Source: Adineta vaga (lineage: Eukaryota; Rotifera). From it: a DNA stretch of 64,000 bases. The DNA lies in contig CP075493.1 of the NCBI GenBank assembly GCA_021613535.1, positions 1,178,001 to 1,242,000 of the forward strand, in the 5' to 3' direction. Positions 61,201 through 64,000 of this stretch are shown piece after piece. The notes beneath the pieces were generated by a model. The model was given only the letters and a program-made list of their open reading frames with translations. It was not told where the DNA came from and did no database searches. The translations under genes and the position numbers were made by a program. Numbering within the stretch: the stretch's first letter is position 1; the number at the start of each line of letters is the position of its first letter.

Positions 61201-61993
61201 AGTGAGAAAGCGGTCGATTGTAATTGGAGGTATGAATGAGGACGACGGAGAGATACCAAAACATATACACTCACCCGTAAGATACTTAAATGGTTGCTTG
61301 ATTCATATAGTACTCAGTCGATCATAGTTGGTGGTATAATCTAAAAAAACAAATGAATCAAATATTTTATTCCTTTTTTAGTATATATACTTTGTGCTCT
61401 GGTTTTTACTTGTTGAGTTTATGCATTTGACCTATCTTTTATTTCACTCGTATTATCTTCATCATGGCTTCCATAATAAATCGATAATCTTGAGACAATG
61501 TGCTACTATTTAATGATGTATTTTTTATCATTGTATCACGATATTTTATTAAAGCTTTAATTGAATTTTTAACAACTCTTTAACTGATATTGCATTTGAT
61601 ACAGAATCCAATGAACTAATTTTAAGTTTGAACTTCGAAGTGATAAATTCGTTATGAATATGTTTGAATGGATATTGAGGCAAACAAACGTAGATATATA
61701 ATGTTATGATAGAAACTAATTAAATTTACAGATTGTTTTTGAATCGTTGATTTTTCACCTTCTTATTCTTTTGTCAACAAATTCCTTTTCAATGATTTAA
61801 TATCTGATTTTGAAAAAAAGTAAGATTTACCAAAGAATAATTTCTATTTTTATTGAGTAAACAGAGAAAAACGCCTAAAATGTGATTGATTTTCGTTCGT
61901 TTTATGCGCATGTGTTTTTATGTCGTTATTTCACAATTGAGTCTTGAATTGTCATTAGAAGAAACGAAAACAGTTTTCAATCGTGAATAATAA
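61201..61993. other. Intergenic stretch, no gene seen
   Basis: AT-rich sequence that may still hold unrecognisable parts of the retroelement; no motif found. Confidence 0.45.
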
Positions 61994-62935
61994 ATGGTGA
62001 AAGAGTGTATGATCGAACGATGTAAAAATCAAGCAGATTCTCATTGTTATCATTGTTCCCAAGATGTATGCACAAATCATGCAAATGAACATAAAACATG
62101 GGTCGAAAAACAACTTTTACCTGTTGTTAATCGAGTTGATACAATGTATGATCATTGTCATCAAATTGAGAAAGATCAAACAATGTGTACACTTGATTAT
62201 TTAAGTGATATTCGTGAACAAGTTGATCAATGGAAAACAGATTGTTATCAACAAATTGATACTATTTATGATCAAGTTCTAAGTCAAATTAAAAATATTT
62301 TAGAAAAACATAAAACTGAAATAGTTGAAAGGGCAACAAATAATTTAGAATCAATCAAACAAATGCGGAATCAACTTGGACAATTATTAAAAGACGATAA
62401 AATAGAATATCGATTGATAGAAAATATTACGGAAGAATTAGAAGAAATAAAACAAGTAGAACCAGAAATTAATCATCCAAATATTCGAATTTTCACTGAA
62501 CAGCTGAATGTTGAAAATCTTGTTCGTGTCATTGATGAAACCAACTATCTCACTCGATCACTAGAAAGACAAGTAACACAAACAGTACCACTTATCTATA
62601 AGTAACTTATTTATCATTAATTTTCAACATCATCTTTCTTTGTTCTTTCATTTGTTGTAGAAATTCTATTCGGTTTTCTTCACCTATTCATTCTGATGAA
62701 GAACAGCTTCCAAGAGAACAAATAATAAAGAAATCCTACGCTCAGAAGTAAATATTTCATCTATAAGTTTGTAAAATTCTTCTAATGGTACTTTTATAGA
62801 AAATCTGTTCGTCCATCATTACCTATTTCGAAAAAACCGATCGACAAAAGTCAAATGCATCGCAGAACATTTCCTAAATATAAATCTTATCATGATCGAA
62901 TATCTCATCTAGATGAACATAACAAAAAGAAATAA
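61994..62935 (+). CDS. B-box-like zinc finger and coiled-coil protein without NHL domain
   Basis: Three exons (61994-62601, 62661-62747, 62800-62935) give 276 residues with closed phases. The N-terminus has Cys/His pairs in B-box spacing (CMIERCKNQADSHCYHCSQD, then VCTNHANEHKTW), followed by a long coiled coil with DQWKTDCYQQIDTIYDQVL, which parallels the QIDQWEKDS block of the NHL genes at 50-59 kb. In place of the propeller it ends in a basic, Ser/Lys-rich tail (KKPIDKSQMHRRTFPKYKSY). It is a likely oligomerising adaptor of the TRIM-like class; partners are unknown. Confidence 0.82.
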
Positions 62936-63492
62936 TGAAAATAAATTTAGTTAACATCCATTTTCTCATTCAATCTTTTAAAATACACAATTTTTTCGAA
63001 AGCTCTTTTATTTTTTATATACTAGGTTATTGGAAACAATATTTTGATTGGGTGACAGTACTATAATTTCAAATAGAATTTTAGATGAGTTTTATAACAA
63101 ATGTGTACACAGGTCGATCAAAACGGTTACAATACGGCTATGTACCAATTTAGAACGGAGACTGTATCGATCAACGTGGGTAAGTGTCATCATTATTAGA
63201 TATTTTGAAAAAAATATTATTCAATCAATTTCAAAGTCTTTTTTTTTGCTATTTATTATGTATATATGTAGAATTCATCCTAGAGTCAAAAATCAATTAA
63301 AACAAAGAAATTATTTATCGCAAAGACGATAAAAGAAATTTGAATACAGGATAATGCAAAAATTTCTCCATCAAGTTCTTAATGAAATATGAAAAGAGCT
63401 TCACATCGTCACTCTTAAAGTTTTTAGATAAATTCACAAATGAAGGAACATTATTTATTCGGTAATGAAAAAACACTAAATTCATTAGATGA
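62936..63492. other. Spacer between convergent genes
   Basis: AT-rich; no supportable gene. A 94-codon plus frame at 63048 has no motif. Confidence 0.5.
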
Positions 63493-64000
63493 TTATTTAC
63501 GCGACCAAATGCGCATCCACATACCATATTTTGGTCTAAAAAAGATATGATAATATAAATATAGAAGTGTTCAATAAGAGAATAACATAACAAACCTAAT
63601 CGTAACAGCAATATCTGGTGCATGTTTTTGTCCAGGTACAAGTTCGAAGCGAAAATGTTTAATAATAAGAGCTAACATAATTTTTGCTTCTAACATTGCA
63701 AAATTTTGTCCAATACATGATCGAGGTCCTGAACTAAAAGCTAATACTTTATCTGCATTACTTTCTTCAAATCTTGATGGATTAAATTTATTTGGTTCAT
63801 GCCAATATTTTTCTGATCTATAAGTTACATTACAAAACTATAAAAATATTCAATGAAAATAATATCTTACCGATGTAAAATATTCAAATTGATTGCTATA
63901 TCTGTTCCTTTCTTTATATGAATTTGTTTTCCTTCGCTTGTCACAATTATATTGTCTACAACTGCTGTACGCAGCATTGTTGGCACAGGTTGATGAGTTC
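63493..64000 (-). CDS. Cytochrome P450, C-terminal exons (gene runs off the window)
   Basis: Three minus-strand exons are visible: one entering from the window edge to 63871 (THQPVPTMLRTAVVDNIIVT ... LNILHR), one at 63817-63596 and a last at about 63536-63493 ending MWMRIWSRK. The middle exon carries the PERF-like block EPNKFNPSRF and the heme-binding signature FSSGPRSCIGQNFA with the axial Cys, followed by LEAKIMLALIIKHFRFEL. These are the hallmarks of a microsomal monooxygenase, with most resemblance to the CYP3/CYP4 clans by motif. The I helix, ExxR region and membrane anchor lie outside the window, so only the C-terminal third can be judged; it looks intact. Confidence 0.93.

Noticed and set aside
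1-64000. tRNA, rRNA, CRISPR arrays and bacterial operon signals
   Set aside because: No TPsiC-loop box with a matching cloverleaf, no rRNA core sequence and no spaced direct repeats were seen; introns throughout show a eukaryotic genome.

Overview
The window reads as nuclear DNA of a small, AT-rich metazoan genome, most likely a bdelloid rotifer. Reasons: protein-coding genes split by many 40-60 base GT-AG introns; ordinary animal genes (RICTOR, Derlin-1, ATP synthase delta, diacylglycerol lipase, LAMMER kinase, astacin, cytochrome P450); repeated B-box/NHL and F-box genes; a GPCR remnant of the type abundant in rotifers; and scattered, mostly decayed transposon pieces, including a Penelope-like reverse transcriptase. 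The species call is inference; no rRNA, tRNA or mitochondrial marker was seen.

Layout. 1-9 kb: a decayed F-box gene sits between a partial and a complete copy of the first exon of a TRIM gene (4669-8284), followed by a GPCR remnant. 9.9-12.3 kb: a membrane-anchored astacin protease with a TTAA-flanked MITE in one intron. 12.3-19.7 kb: a gene graveyard with a broken trypsin-like protease, a diacylglycerol-lipase scrap, a pogo-type MITE, a tandemly duplicated broken exon and a CAGG-ended repeat. 19.7-26.3 kb: a second F-box gene, diacylglycerol lipase, and a CDP-alcohol phosphotransferase fused to a cytidylyltransferase. 28.2-33.4 kb: a CLK/LAMMER kinase and a large Ser/Pro-rich protein. 35-43 kb: Derlin-1, a type II membrane glycosyltransferase, a TMBIM/Lifeguard protein and ATP synthase delta. 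43.3-49.8 kb: RICTOR, with about 26 introns. 50-59.3 kb: two B-box plus NHL-propeller paralogues on the minus strand, separated by a TE-rich stretch with a small acidic gene, a Cys/Asn-rich gene carrying a repeat exactly where an intron is expected, and a third broken F-box copy. 60.5-64 kb: Penelope-like remnant, a B-box coiled-coil gene, and the 3' end of a cytochrome P450.

The genes do not form an operon or one pathway. Loose themes are lipid signalling and phospholipid synthesis (diacylglycerol lipase, CDP-alcohol fusion, RICTOR as mTORC2 scaffold), ER quality control (Derlin, TMBIM) and ubiquitin-type adaptors (TRIM, F-box). Reading frames were joined by hand from splice signals and phase; where all phases close, the residue count is given. 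I see no convincing wholly new system; the best leads are the CDP-alcohol/cytidylyltransferase fusion, the repeat that can be spliced as an intron, and the MITE-expanded intron.
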